NCBI GenBank assembly: GCA_003555285.1
Contig: PWGH01000137.1
Location: forward strand, 1-34,517
Length of the DNA stretch: 34,517 nucleotides
Direction of reading: 5' to 3'
DNA from: Thioalkalivibrio sp.
GTDB taxonomy: Bacteria > Pseudomonadota > Gammaproteobacteria > Ectothiorhodospirales > Ectothiorhodospiraceae
The notes beneath the pieces were generated by a model that saw nothing but the letters and a program-made list of their open reading frames with translations, ran no database searches and was not told the origin of the DNA. Below are positions 15,870 to 25,524 of the stretch, in pieces. Numbering within the stretch: position 1 is the first letter of the stretch; every line of letters starts with the position of its first letter. The position numbers were made by a program, and so were the translations under genes.

Positions 15870-18233
15870 TCAGTATCTCGGTTTTGCGCCAAATCGGGAT
15901 TCGAGGTGCGCCACGACCGCCTGCGTCACGGCATTCACATCGTTTTCCTCAAGAGTGCGATCAAAAGCCCTTAAAATCAAGCCCAAAGCGACACTTTTCT
16001 CATGCTCTGCCAGGCCCTTGCCCCGATACACGTCGAACAGCCGGGTTCCCTGCAGCAGCGGCAACTCCAATTCCGCGATCGCCGCCAGCAGTTCGCCGGC
16101 AGCGACGGCCTCGTCCATCACCAGCGACAGGTCGCGCCGAATCGCCGGAAACACCGACACGGCCTGGAATTGCGGCACGGGTGTCGTGGCGATCACCCGG
16201 GCATCCAGTTCGAACAAAAAGAGCTTCGGCACATCGAAGCGCTCAGCCAACGCCGGATGCAGCGCCCCGACCCAACCGATCGCCTGTCCGTCCAGGCGCA
16301 CCCGGGCCGATTGCCCGTCGTGCAAGGCCGGATGCCCATCGGGCTCGAAATGCAACTCGCCCGGCACGGCAGCACACAGCGCCTCGACGATGCCCTTGGC
16401 GTCGAAAAAGTCGACGGCCCGGCGCGAGGCTTGCCAGTGCTCGGGTTCGGCGCGCCCGCAGAGCAGTCCGGCAAAACGCGGCTCCTGGCGCAGGCCCGAG
16501 GGATCCGGCACGAAACGCAGGCCGTGCTCGAACAGGCGCAGGTCCGTCTGTTGCCGCGAGAGGTTGTGCGCCGCCGTGCGCACCAGCCCCGGCCACAACC
16601 CCGGGCGCATCACCGCGAGTTCCGAGGAAATCGGATTGGCCAGGGTCAAGCCCTCGAGCTCCGGATAAAAGGCCCGGGCCCAGTCCGGGGCGATGAAGCT
16701 GAAGGTGATCACCTCGTGAAAACCGAGGTCTGCCAGTTCCCGCTTGCGCCGTCCGATGCCAACCTCGGCCGTCGGCGTCACCGGCGTGGTCGCCGGAGGC
16801 AGCGTCTGCGGCAGCCGTTCGTAGCCGTGGATGCGTGCCAACTCCTCGATCAGATCCTCTTCCCGGCCGAGATCGAAACGCGCCCGCAGCGGCTGTACCG
16901 CCCACCCGGTGGGCGTCGTCGTGACCCGGCACCCGAGGCCGGTCAGGATGCGCTCGACCTCCTGAGGCGCGAAGGCCAGCCCGAGAACCCGGGCGATCCG
17001 CGCCGCCCGCAATGTGATCACAGGTTCGGCATGGGCGGTCGGAATTCGCCCCTGATGCACCACCGGCCCGGCGACGCCGCCGCAGATCTCCAGGATCAGC
17101 GCTGTGGCCCGCTGCAGGGCGTAGACCGGTAGGGTCGGATCGACGCCGCGCTCGAAGCGGTGCGAGGCGTCGGTGTGCAGGCCGTGGCTGCGCGCGCGCC
17201 CGGCCAAGGCCCGCGGGCTGAAATGCGCACTCTCCAGCACGATCGCGGTGGTCGCGGCCGTCACGGCACTCGCCTGCCCGCCCATGATGCCGGCCAGCGC
17301 CAGGGGTTCGTCGGCATTGGCGATCAGCAGATCGCGCGGGCCCAGTTCGACCGCTTGGCCATTGAGCAGCACCAGACGTTCGCCGGCGTGGCCCCAGCGC
17401 ACGGTGATCGCGCCGGCCACCGCCTCGGCGGCAAAGGCGTGCAGGGGCTGGCCGAGCTCGAGCATCACGTAGTTGGTGACATCCACCACCGGGTGCAGCG
17501 GCCTTAATCCGGCGCGGCGCAGGCGCTCGCACAACCAGAAGGGCGATACGGCCTGCGGATTCAGCCCCTCGAGGCTACGCGCCGCATACAGCGGACACGC
17601 CGATGCATCGTCCACCTGCACCGAGACCGCGGTGTCGATCGCGGCCGGCACCGGGGCGATCACCGGCCCGGTCACCGCGGCATCCAGCAACACGCCGGCC
17701 TCGCGCGCAATGCCGAGCATACCCAGGCAGTCGGCGCGATTCGGGGTCAGGTCGACCTCGAGGATCAGGTCGTCCAGGCCCATCCAGGTCCGGATGTCCG
17801 CCCCGATGGGAGCGTCCGCCGGCAACGCCAGCAGCCCTTCGGCGCTTTCCGCCAGACCGAGTTCCACCGCCGAACAGAGCATGCCTTGGGATTCCACGCC
17901 GCGCAGCTTCGAGCGCTTGATGCGCAACCCACCGGGCAGCACGGCGCCGATCAGCGCGGTCGGCACCCGCATGCCCTCGGCCACATTGGCCGCCCCGCAG
18001 ACGATGTCCAGCACCTCGCCGGTGCCGGCATCGACCCGACACACGCGCAGGCGATCGGCGTTCGGGTGCGGTGCCACCGCCACCACCAGACCGACCGCCA
18101 CGCCGCTGAAGTCCGGGGCCGCGGCCTCGATGGCATCGAGTTCGAGCCCCGCCATCGTCAGTCGATGCCCGAAGGCCTCGGCCGACTCGGTTACCGGCAG
18201 CCACTCGCGCAACCATTCCATACTGATTCGCAT
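15870..18233 (-). CDS. pheT: Phenylalanine-tRNA ligase beta subunit
   Basis: The 787-residue product matches the bacterial PheT length. It starts [13 protein letters not shown] and then has the EMAP-like tRNA-binding domain (about 40-150, with [11 protein letters not shown]), the B3/B4 core (about 210-390, with [19 protein letters not shown]), B5, a catalytic-like core without an active site, and the C-terminal ferredoxin-fold anticodon-binding domain (from about 690, [14 protein letters not shown]). Together with PheS it forms the alpha2-beta2 enzyme that charges tRNA-Phe and edits mis-charged Tyr. The start is five bases after pheS, and its GGAG overlaps the pheS stop codon, a sign of translational coupling. 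Confidence 0.97.
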   Translation of the reverse strand: MRISMEWLREWLPVTESAEAFGHRLTMAGLELDAIEAAAPDFSGVAVGLVVAVAPHPNADRLRVCRVDAGTGEVLDIVCGAANVAEGMRVPTALIGAVLPGGLRIKRSKLRGVESQGMLCSAVELGLAESAEGLLALPADAPIGADIRTWMGLDDLILEVDLTPNRADCLGMLGIAREAGVLLDAAVTGPVIAPVPAAIDTAVSVQVDDASACPLYAARSLEGLNPQAVSPFWLCERLRRAGLRPLHPVVDVTNYVMLELGQPLHAFAAEAVAGAITVRWGHAGERLVLLNGQAVELGPRDLLIANADEPLALAGIMGGQASAVTAATTAIVLESAHFSPRALAGRARSHGLHTDASHRFERGVDPTLPVYALQRATALILEICGGVAGPVVHQGRIPTAHAEPVITLRAARIARVLGLAFAPQEVERILTGLGCRVTTTPTGWAVQPLRARFDLGREEDLIEELARIHGYERLPQTLPPATTPVTPTAEVGIGRRKRELADLGFHEVITFSFIAPDWARAFYPELEGLTLANPISSELAVMRPGLWPGLVRTAAHNLSRQQTDLRLFEHGLRFVPDPSGLRQEPRFAGLLCGRAEPEHWQASRRAVDFFDAKGIVEALCAAVPGELHFEPDGHPALHDGQSARVRLDGQAIGWVGALHPALAERFDVPKLFLFELDARVIATTPVPQFQAVSVFPAIRRDLSLVMDEAVAAGELLAAIAELELPLLQGTRLFDVYRGKGLAEHEKSVALGLILRAFDRTLEENDVNAVTQAVVAHLESRFGAKPRY

Positions 18234-18238
18234 CGTCG

Positions 18239-19377
<1,139 letters not shown>

Positions 19378-19409
19378 CACTGTTGCCGCGACCGAGGGCC
19401 GCCGGCCGG

Positions 19410-19769
19410 TCAGGCCGCCAGGGCGGTGCGGGCCTTTTCGGCGATCTTGCCGAAGGCCGCGATGTCGTGCACCGCGAGATCGGCCAACACCTTGCGGTCG
19501 ATCTCGATGCCGGCCTTGCTCAGACCGTTGATCAGACGGCTGTAGGACAGGTCGAACTGACGCGCCGCCGCGTTGATGCGGACGATCCAGAGGGCGCGGA
19601 ACACGCGCTTCTTCTGGCGACGGTCGCGGTAGGCATACTGGCCCGCCTTGGTGACGGCCTGTACGGCCACCCGGTAGACATTCTTTCGGGCCCCGTAGTA
19701 GCCCTTGGCCTGGTCCAGGACCTTCTTGTGACGTGCGTGTGCGGTGACGCCGCGCTTGACTCGTGGCAT
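19410..19769 (-). CDS. rplT: 50S ribosomal protein L20
   Basis: The 119-residue product begins [18 protein letters not shown] and contains [13 protein letters not shown], the [24 protein letters not shown] core and the C-terminal globular domain, all diagnostic for L20. GGGGAGA precedes the ATG. L20 is an early 23S rRNA assembly protein and in E. coli represses translation of its own rpmI-rplT message; the same may hold here. It follows rpmI by 15 bp. Confidence 0.98.
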   Translation of the reverse strand: MPRVKRGVTAHARHKKVLDQAKGYYGARKNVYRVAVQAVTKAGQYAYRDRRQKKRVFRALWIVRINAAARQFDLSYSRLINGLSKAGIEIDRKVLADLAVHDIAAFGKIAEKARTALAA

Positions 19770-19784
19770 ATCGGTTCTCCCCGG

Positions 19785-19982
19785 TTAGCTATGCGGCAGC
19801 ATTTGGCGGACGGATGCGACATCGCTCGGATGCACCATGGCCGCACTACGCAAATGACGCTTACGTTTGGTGGATTTCTTGGTCAGGATGTGGCTGCGGT
19901 GCGACTGCGCCCGCTTGAACCCACCCGAACCCGTCTTGGCGAAGCGCTTCGCAGCGCCCCGATTGGTCTTCAACTTCGGCAT
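19785..19982 (-). CDS. rpmI: 50S ribosomal protein L35
   Basis: The 65-residue product starts [18 protein letters not shown] and includes the [17 protein letters not shown] block of L35. GGAGAGG lies four bases before the ATG; the longer frame beginning four codons upstream would place that site inside the gene and is not favoured. It lies between infC and rplT, the universal order. Confidence 0.97.
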   Translation of the reverse strand: MPKLKTNRGAAKRFAKTGSGGFKRAQSHRSHILTKKSTKRKRHLRSAAMVHPSDVASVRQMLPHS

Positions 19983-20089
19983 TTTCCTCTCCAACTAGGG
20001 GATCGTTGCCATCGGCACGATCGTTTATGAAAGACCGGCAGGTATACCGGGACCCGCCGGTCCTTGTGTCGCTGTGTACGTTGAGCGGT

Positions 20090-20611
20090 CTACGACTTCT
20101 TCTTCGCCGACATCACCATGATCAGTTGTCGCCCTTCCATCTTCGGCCGCTGTTCGACCACGGCCACATCGGCCAGATCGGCCTCGATACGCTTGAGCAG
20201 CTCGCCGCCGAGTTCCTGATGACGCATCTCGCGGCCCCGGAAACGAATGGTCACCTTGCCCTTGTCACCCGCCTCGAGGAACCGCGTCAGGTTGCGCAAC
20301 TTCACCTGGTAGTCCGCCGAGTCGGTGCCGGGCCGGAATTTCACTTCCTTGACCTGAACCTGTTTCTGGTTCTTCTTCGCTGCCTGGGTCTTCTTGGCCT
20401 GTTCGAAGCGGAACTTGCCGTAGTCCATGATCCGGCAAACCGGCGGATCGGCATGGGGCGAGATCTCCACCAGGTCGAGACCGCCCTCCAGGGCCAGCCC
20501 CAACGCCTCCTCCGTCCGGACGATGCCGCGGTTTTCACCCTCGGCATCGATCAGTCGTACGGTCGGGCAGATGATCTGCTCGTTCAGTCGAACACTCTTG
20601 GCTCCGCTAAT
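20090..20611 (-). CDS. infC: Translation initiation factor IF-3 with probable AUU start codon
   Basis: The product has the IF3 N domain ([20 protein letters not shown]), the lysine-rich linker ([19 protein letters not shown]) and the C domain with [21 protein letters not shown] and MRHQELG. No ATG or GTG occurs at the proper place. An ATT codon at 20611 lies nine bases after GGAG, giving 173 residues starting with [12 protein letters not shown]. The only other candidate, a TTG at 20626, has no upstream ribosome binding site and would place the GGAG inside the gene. In E. coli, infC also starts at AUU, and IF3 rejects that codon to regulate itself. Keeping AUU here suggests the same autoregulation. 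IF3 binds the 30S subunit and discriminates initiator tRNA and start codon. Confidence 0.93.
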   Translation of the reverse strand: MSGAKSVRLNEQIICPTVRLIDAEGENRGIVRTEEALGLALEGGLDLVEISPHADPPVCRIMDYGKFRFEQAKKTQAAKKNQKQVQVKEVKFRPGTDSADYQVKLRNLTRFLEAGDKGKVTIRFRGREMRHQELGGELLKRIEADLADVAVVEQRPKMEGRQLIMVMSAKKKS

Positions 20612-20647
20612 AGCCTTATTCTCCAAATAGACTTGAAAGGGATTGAA

Positions 20648-22564
20648 TCAATGGCCGCGGCTGGCGATCTCCGCCTGGAGCCGGTTCCACAGGGCCTCGA
20701 GCCCCATCGTTCCCAGATCCTCGCCGGATCGCGTGCGCACGGCCAACGTACCCATCTCCTGTTCCCGGTCGCCCAGGACCAGCAAATAGGGTACGCGCTT
20801 CAAGGTATGCTCGCGGATCTTAAAGCCGATCTTCTCGTTTCTCAAGTCCAGATCGACCCGCAGGCCCAATTTGCGCAAATCCGCGTACACCTGGCGAGCA
20901 TAATCGTCCTGGCGCTCGGTGATCGTCAGCACCGTCACCTGCACCGGTGCGAGCCACAGCGGGAACAGACCCGCGTAGTGTTCGATCAACACGCCGAAGA
21001 AGCGTTCGAGCGAACCGAACAGCGCCCGGTGGATCATGATCGGGCGTTTGCGCTCGTTGCTCTCCGACACGTATTCCATGTCGAAGCGCTCGGGCAGGTT
21101 GAAATCGAGCTGCACCGTCGAGCACTGCCACTGCCGGCCGATCGCATCGCGGATCTTCACGTCGATCTTCGGCCCGTAGAAGGCGCCGCCGCCGTCATCG
21201 AGCGTGTAGGGCAACCCCTTGCTCTCGATCGCCGCGCGCAAGGCCGCGGTCGCGTGGTCCCAGATCGCGTCGGAGCCCACCGCACCCTCGGGCTTGGTCG
21301 ACAGGTAGATGTCGAAGTCCTCGAAGCCGAAGGCGGTCAACAACTCGAGCGTCAGATCGAGCACACCGACGATCTCGGACTCGATCTGGTCCTCGCGGCA
21401 GAAGATGTGCGCATCGTCCTGGGTGAAGCCGCGCACGCGCATCAGGCCGTGCAGCGCGCCGGACATCTCACGCCGGTACACCGTACCCATCTCGCCCCAG
21501 CGTAGCGGCAGATCGCGGTAGGAATGCAGCCGATCCTTGTACACCAGCACGTGGAACGGGCAGTTCATCGGCTTCAACTGGAACGCCTGATGGTCGTCCT
21601 CCATCGGCTCGTACATCGACTCCGAATAGAAGTCGGCGTGGCCGGAGGTCTTCCAGAGCTCGAGGTTCGCGATGTGCGGCGTGACCACGAAATCGTAGCC
21701 GGCACGCTCGTGCAGCTCGAACCAGAAGTTCTCGATCACCCGCCGGATGCGGGCGCCTTTCGGGTGCCAGAAGACCAGTCCGCCGCCCGCCTCGTCCTGG
21801 ATCGAGAACAGGTCCAGCTCGGTGCCAATACGGCGATGATCGCGGCGCTCGGCCTCGCGGATCTGCTCCAGGTGTGCCTGCAACTGCTCCTTGTTCGGCC
21901 AGGCGGTGCCGTAGATACGCTGGAGCATCTCGTTGTTCGAATCGCCGCGCCAATAGGCGCCCGCGACCTTGGTCAGTTTGAAGGCCTTGATGCGCCCGGT
22001 CGAGGGAATGTGCGGCCCGCGGCACAGGTCGACGAACTCGCCCTGGCGGTACAGCGAGATCTCCTGATCCTCCGGAATGCTCTCGATAATCTCGGCCTTG
22101 TAGGCCTCGCCCAGCCCCCGGAAATACTCGACCGCCGCGTTGCGCGCCATCACCTCGCGCTGCACCGGCAGATCGGCCTTCGCGAGCTGTTTCATCCGCC
22201 GCTCGATGTTTTCGAGGTCCTCCGGGGTGAAGGGTTTCTCGAGCGCGAAGTCGTAATAGAAGCCGTTGGCGATCACCGGCCCGATGGTCACCTGGGCCTC
22301 GGGGAACAACTCCTTCACCGCTTGGGCCAGCAGATGCGCGGCCGAATGACGGATCACCTCCACCCCCTCGGGGTCGCGTTCGGTGACGATTGCCAGCGTC
22401 ACGTCATCGGTGATTTCATGGCGAACGTCGACCAGCCGGTCGTCGATCTTGCCGGCCAACGCGGCCTTGGCGAGTCCCGGACCGATGTCGCGGGCGACAT
22501 CGAGCACGGAGACCGGCGCGTCGAAGTGACGGCGACTGCCATCGGGGAGGGAAACGGTGGGCAT
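20648..22564 (-). CDS. thrS: Threonine-tRNA ligase
   Basis: The 638-residue product contains a TGS domain (about 1-62), the N2 editing domain (about 65-225, with [16 protein letters not shown] and a Cys/His set including [10 protein letters not shown]), the class II catalytic core with MNCPFHV (zinc Cys), [34 protein letters not shown] and the [14 protein letters not shown] motif 3, and the C-terminal anticodon-binding domain from about residue 535. The ATG has AAGGAG nine bases upstream. It charges tRNA-Thr with threonine and edits Ser-tRNA-Thr. It heads the translation gene block and is 36 bp from infC. A likely extended -10 promoter lies about 95 bp upstream. Confidence 0.98.
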   Translation of the reverse strand: MPTVSLPDGSRRHFDAPVSVLDVARDIGPGLAKAALAGKIDDRLVDVRHEITDDVTLAIVTERDPEGVEVIRHSAAHLLAQAVKELFPEAQVTIGPVIANGFYYDFALEKPFTPEDLENIERRMKQLAKADLPVQREVMARNAAVEYFRGLGEAYKAEIIESIPEDQEISLYRQGEFVDLCRGPHIPSTGRIKAFKLTKVAGAYWRGDSNNEMLQRIYGTAWPNKEQLQAHLEQIREAERRDHRRIGTELDLFSIQDEAGGGLVFWHPKGARIRRVIENFWFELHERAGYDFVVTPHIANLELWKTSGHADFYSESMYEPMEDDHQAFQLKPMNCPFHVLVYKDRLHSYRDLPLRWGEMGTVYRREMSGALHGLMRVRGFTQDDAHIFCREDQIESEIVGVLDLTLELLTAFGFEDFDIYLSTKPEGAVGSDAIWDHATAALRAAIESKGLPYTLDDGGGAFYGPKIDVKIRDAIGRQWQCSTVQLDFNLPERFDMEYVSESNERKRPIMIHRALFGSLERFFGVLIEHYAGLFPLWLAPVQVTVLTITERQDDYARQVYADLRKLGLRVDLDLRNEKIGFKIREHTLKRVPYLLVLGDREQEMGTLAVRTRSGEDLGTMGLEALWNRLQAEIASRGH

Positions 22565-22906
22565 GCTGAAAACTCCTTCTTCGCCGACCTGTACGCGGGG
22601 TCGAACGCAGTGGTAAAAAGCGGAAGGGTCGACGACCCGAGGCCCGCAAGAGGCGCGATCATAGCAAAGCGGCGTACGGCGGTCGAAAGCACCCGGTGGC
22701 AGCGGCGTTGCTGCGGCGGGTGGGCGATGGGTTTCCCTTCGGTTTTCCCGGATGCTGCGGGCGCAGCCGGTTGGCTAGACTCGAACCTGAAGAATGCACC
22801 CGGGCCAAGTACGGAAAAAACCCACCGCCTGTGCACATCATGGCTGAATGACGTCGCAGTCCCGATCCCGCTCAGGTCCCACTTAATCTGCCGATCCCCC
22901 ACTGCA
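22565..22906. other. Intergenic region between divergent thrS and arsS-like genes
   Basis: This 342-bp stretch holds the probable thrS promoter and an untranslated leader of roughly 87 bases containing a small GGGTCG-T-CGACCC hairpin (minus strand). The part nearest the arsS-like gene shows no convincing promoter or operator, and no coding potential beyond shadow frames was recognised. Confidence 0.6.
22658..22666 (-). promoter_or_regulatory. Extended -10 promoter element for thrS
   Basis: On the minus strand TGC-TATGAT gives an extended -10 with five of six consensus bases. The -35 region is weak, as is common for extended -10 promoters. Transcription would begin near 22651, leaving a leader of about 87 bases before the thrS ATG. 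Confidence 0.4.
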
Positions 22907-23899
22907 ATGGATGCACCCATGGCCGAGAAGCAACCGATCGTCTACTTAACGGACTTTCCACAGATTGAGCGTCGGCACCTGACCACGGTGCAGGCCAATC
23001 TGGGGTATGCCTGCAATCAGACCTGTTTTCACTGCCACGTGAACGCCGGACCCAACCGCCGGGAGATCATGACGCTGGAAACCATCGAGGAGTTGCTGGC
23101 CTTCGTCGCCCGCGCCTCGGTCGAGACGCTGGATCTGACCGGCGGCGCGCCAGAGCTGAATCCGCATTTCCGGCACCTGGTGACCCGCGCACGCGCGCTT
23201 GGCGTGCAGGTGCTCGACCGCTGCAATCTGACCATCCTCGCCCAACCCGGACAGGACGACCTGGCGCGGTTTCTGGCCAGCCACCGGGTCGGGATCGTCG
23301 CCTCCCTGCCCTGCTACCTGGAAACGAATGTCGACAGTCAGCGCGGCGACGGCGTCTTCGAGGCCAGCCTCGCCGGGTTGCGGCAACTGAATGCGCTGGG
23401 CTACGGCGAGCCGGGATCCGGGCTGGAGCTCGATCTGGTCTACAACCCCTTGGGCGCCCAACTGCCGCCACCGCAGGTCGAGTTGGCGGCGGCGTATCAC
23501 CAGCACCTGCAGGCGCAGTACGGCATCGTGTTCAACCGGCTGTTCACCATCACCAACATGCCGATCAACCGCTTCGCCAAGGACCTGGCGCGCAAGGGCC
23601 AGTACCACGACTACCTGCAGACGCTGCGCGACGCCCATCAGCACGCGAACCTCGATCAGGTGATGTGCCGTTCGCTGGTCTCGGTGGACTGGAAGGGCTA
23701 CCTCTACGACTGCGACTTCAACCAGATGCTGCACCTGCCGCTGGCCGCTGGCAACCGGCCCCGCACGCACTTGCGCGATCTGGAATTGGACCGCCTGCCC
23801 GGAGGTCCGATCGCCGTCGCCGATCACTGCTACGGCTGCACCGCCGGGCAGGGTTCGAGCTGCGGCGGTGCGCTCGAGCCCGCAACCGCCGTACCCTAG
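22907..23899 (+). CDS. arsS: Radical SAM protein, ArsS-like (arsenosugar biosynthesis / DUF3641)
   Basis: The 330-residue product has a radical SAM cluster motif CxxxCxxC (Cys36, Cys40, Cys43 in GYACNQTCFHCHVNAGP), the SAM-binding TGGAPELNP strand, and a C-terminal DUF3641-like segment with MCRSLVSVDWKGYLYDCDFNQML and CYGCTAGQGSSCGG cysteines that may bind auxiliary clusters. This architecture matches proteins annotated as ArsS, proposed to act in arsenosugar synthesis by radical chemistry on arsenicals. I see no arsM or arsenic genes beside it, so the substrate is uncertain. Neither the ATG at 22907 nor the one at 22919 has a good ribosome binding site. The neighbours (thrS divergent, TerB-domain gene downstream) give no functional clue. 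Confidence 0.85.
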   Translation: MDAPMAEKQPIVYLTDFPQIERRHLTTVQANLGYACNQTCFHCHVNAGPNRREIMTLETIEELLAFVARASVETLDLTGGAPELNPHFRHLVTRARALGVQVLDRCNLTILAQPGQDDLARFLASHRVGIVASLPCYLETNVDSQRGDGVFEASLAGLRQLNALGYGEPGSGLELDLVYNPLGAQLPPPQVELAAAYHQHLQAQYGIVFNRLFTITNMPINRFAKDLARKGQYHDYLQTLRDAHQHANLDQVMCRSLVSVDWKGYLYDCDFNQMLHLPLAAGNRPRTHLRDLELDRLPGGPIAVADHCYGCTAGQGSSCGGALEPATAVP

Positions 23900-24007
23900 G
23901 CCGCATGGAGAACCGGGCAGGCCTCGGCAGCGGCCCGGCGGTGCCCGGGCCCGAAATCGGCAGTCCAATCGGGATTCAATCAACAGCCCAAACCCAGGGG
24001 GCCGCGC

Positions 24008-24529
24008 ATGAGGACATTGCTCGATTTGTTGCGACGTAGCCTTGCCACCGTGCAGGAAACCCTCGGTCCGGATGCAACCCGTCCGACAGGCGGGGACCCG
24101 GCGAGCCTCGATGCCCAACCCGTGGACGTGGACGACATCCATCGCGCGACCGCCGCCCTGTTGTTCGAGGTCGGTCGCGCCGACTTCCACATCCACAACG
24201 ACGAGTTGCTCGCGATGCGCAACCGTCTGGCCACCACCTTCGATCTGGATCCCGGGGATCTCGACGCACTGATGCAACTCGCGCGGGAAGAGAGCGACGA
24301 GTTACTGTCGCTGCATCCCTTCGTGCGGGTGATCAACGAGCGCATGAGTGCCGCCGACAAATACCGGATCATGGTCGACCTGTGGCACGTGGCCTACGCC
24401 GATGGCCACCTGAACCCGCGCCAGGAGGCCACGTTGCGCCATATCGCGGACCTCCTGTACATCCCGCACGCGACTTACCTCAAGGCCAAGATGGCGGTGG
24501 AACCCAGCGGCGGCGCGCGCCGCTCCTGA
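24008..24529 (+). CDS. TerB-domain protein
   Basis: The 173-residue soluble protein has a TerB-like helical domain at about residues 40-165. Two acidic helix-turn segments, EVGRADFHIHNDEL and VAYADGHLNPRQEATLRHIADLL, form the metal-binding face typical of the family. The N-terminal 40 residues are variable and polar. TerB-like proteins are widespread and often unlinked to tellurite; no other ter genes occur here, so a resistance role should not be assumed. The ATG follows a G-rich site. It is 108 bp after the arsS-like gene and may share its transcript. Function in this organism is unknown. Confidence 0.82.
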   Translation: MRTLLDLLRRSLATVQETLGPDATRPTGGDPASLDAQPVDVDDIHRATAALLFEVGRADFHIHNDELLAMRNRLATTFDLDPGDLDALMQLAREESDELLSLHPFVRVINERMSAADKYRIMVDLWHVAYADGHLNPRQEATLRHIADLLYIPHATYLKAKMAVEPSGGARRS

Positions 24530-24549
24530 AATCCTGCGATACCGGATCT

Positions 24550-24579
24550 GGCTTTACAGAGCCCGGCTTTACAGAACCC
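24550..24579 (+). repeat. 15-bp direct repeat with -35-like boxes
   Basis: GGCTTTACAGAGCCC (24550-24564) is followed at once by a copy with one change (24565-24579). Each holds TTTACA, close to a -35 hexamer; the second is 18 bases from CATACT at 24592-24597. This could be a promoter with duplicated -35 or simply a local duplication. Confidence 0.5.
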
Positions 24580-24796
24580 GTGCGCGCCCGCCATACTCGG
24601 GCCCCGTCATACGGCTCCCTGCTGGATCGGTCGTGGTTACCCAAGACACCGAATTTCCGCGGACGCCGCAAACAAACAAGCGAGCTCGCGCACCATCAGG
24701 GAACTCGGGCACGATTGCCAAAACACCGGGGCGCGGGTTCGATTTTTTCGAAACCAGGCTTGCATTTGAATTTTTCCTCCCGTAAGCTGAACCCAT

Positions 24797-24812
24797 ATTA
24801 GACATTTCTAAT
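24797..24812. promoter_or_regulatory. Operator-like palindrome ATTAGA-CATT-TCTAAT
   Basis: A perfect 6-bp inverted repeat with a four-base spacer lies in the AT-rich part of the region upstream of the sulfur-globule-like gene, 153 bp before its ATG. Overlapping TCTAA/TTAGA half sites follow at 24807-24817. The arrangement suits a winged-helix dimer such as an ArsR- or Rrf2-type regulator, but the protein is not identifiable. Confidence 0.45.
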
Positions 24813-24964
24813 TTAGATTTCCCTAATTTACAAGCAGAAGCCTGGAGCACCGAACAGGCCGAACCGACCAGTTACAGAACAGGAATGCGGTGTCCCACCC
24901 TTGGCGCCAAGGATCGCTGGACGGAAAACAAGGGTTTCTTTCTCAACTACTAAGGATTTGATCA

Positions 24965-25375
24965 ATGCGCAATTCCCTCAAGCTTCTCGCCGTTGCCGCC
25001 CTCGTCGGCGCCTTTGCCATCCCGATGCACGCCAGCGCCCAGTGGGGCGGCCCCGGTTATGCCGGCCCCGGCTTCGGTGGCCCGGGTTATGGCTACGGCG
25101 GTCCCGGCTACGGTGGCCCCGGCTTCGGTGGCCCCGGCCACGGCCGTGGCATGGGTGACATGTTCGGCATGGGCGACATGTTCAGCGACTTCGACTTCTC
25201 CGCTCGCGGTCGTGGCCACGGCTACGGTTCCGGCCAGGGCGACGGCTCCGGCTACGGCTACGGCCAGCCCCGCGGCTACGGCTACGGCGCCCCCCGCGGC
25301 TACGGCGCCCCCTACGGCTACGGTGCCCCCCGCGGCGCCCCCCAGGGTCAGCCGCAAGCCGCTCCTGCCGAGTAA
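24965..25375 (+). CDS. Secreted Gly/Tyr-rich sulfur globule-like protein
   Basis: The 136-residue product has a clear Sec signal peptide (residues 1-25, cleavage expected after HASA) with AAGGA eight bases before the ATG. The mature protein is almost all low complexity: [14 protein letters not shown] repeats (about 27-57), a short Met/Asp/Phe-rich centre ([12 protein letters not shown]), then [19 protein letters not shown] repeats and a Pro/Gln/Ala tail. It has no cysteine. This composition and size resemble the sulfur globule envelope proteins (SgpA/SgpB/SgpC type) of Allochromatium and relatives, which coat periplasmic sulfur deposits. Assignment rests on composition, so another structural Gly-rich secreted protein remains possible. 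The gene is a monocistron: a long regulatory region before it and a strong terminator after it. Confidence 0.75.
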   Translation: MRNSLKLLAVAALVGAFAIPMHASAQWGGPGYAGPGFGGPGYGYGGPGYGGPGFGGPGHGRGMGDMFGMGDMFSDFDFSARGRGHGYGSGQGDGSGYGYGQPRGYGYGAPRGYGAPYGYGAPRGAPQGQPQAAPAE

Positions 25376-25419
25376 GTCGGTCTGAACCGGCCAGCCTGAA
25401 CATCGGCTGATGCTGAATC

Positions 25420-25447
25420 GCCCGGTCCTTCTGGACCGGGCTTTTTT
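25420..25447 (+). terminator. Strong intrinsic terminator after the sulfur-globule-like gene
   Basis: GCCCGGTCC-TTCT-GGACCGGGC is a perfect 9-bp stem followed by TTTTTT. It lies 45 bases after the stop codon and isolates this gene from the TlpA-fusion gene downstream. Confidence 0.95.
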
Positions 25448-25524
25448 ATGTCCGCTCGTTTTCGCGTCCATACCGTCGTACCCTCTGCACACTCATCCGT
25501 TTCCAGCCCACGGAATTGCAGCTG

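Larger units (their letters stand above)
24530..24964. other. Long regulatory intergenic region upstream of the sulfur-globule-like gene
   Basis: This 435-bp stretch lacks a convincing gene. Its first third carries a 15-bp direct repeat with TTTACA boxes. From about 24765 to 24835 it becomes strikingly AT-rich compared with the surroundings, with an ATTAGA-CATT-TCTAAT palindrome and further TCTAATTTAGA and CCTAATTTA echoes. A weak promoter TTGCAT-N17-TAAGCT (24760-24788) would place the palindrome at the start of transcription. A long structured leader or a small RNA cannot be excluded. Confidence 0.55.

Noticed and set aside
20006..22560. Long open frames on the plus strand opposite infC and thrS
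   Set aside because: They are antisense shadows in high-GC DNA, with Gln/Leu/His-rich products of no family, while thrS and infC are unambiguous on the other strand.
24008..24529. TerB-domain gene as evidence of tellurite resistance
   Set aside because: No other ter genes are present, and the domain occurs in many unrelated proteins.
24600..24760. Small RNA gene downstream of the duplicated TTTACA boxes
   Set aside because: The only hairpin-like segment, near 24736-24754, is imperfect and lacks a proper T-run, so there is no supported 3' end.
25040..25340. CRISPR-like array in the sulfur-globule-like gene
   Set aside because: The repeats are short, in frame and code for Gly/Tyr/Pro repeats behind a signal peptide; no unique spacers of constant size.
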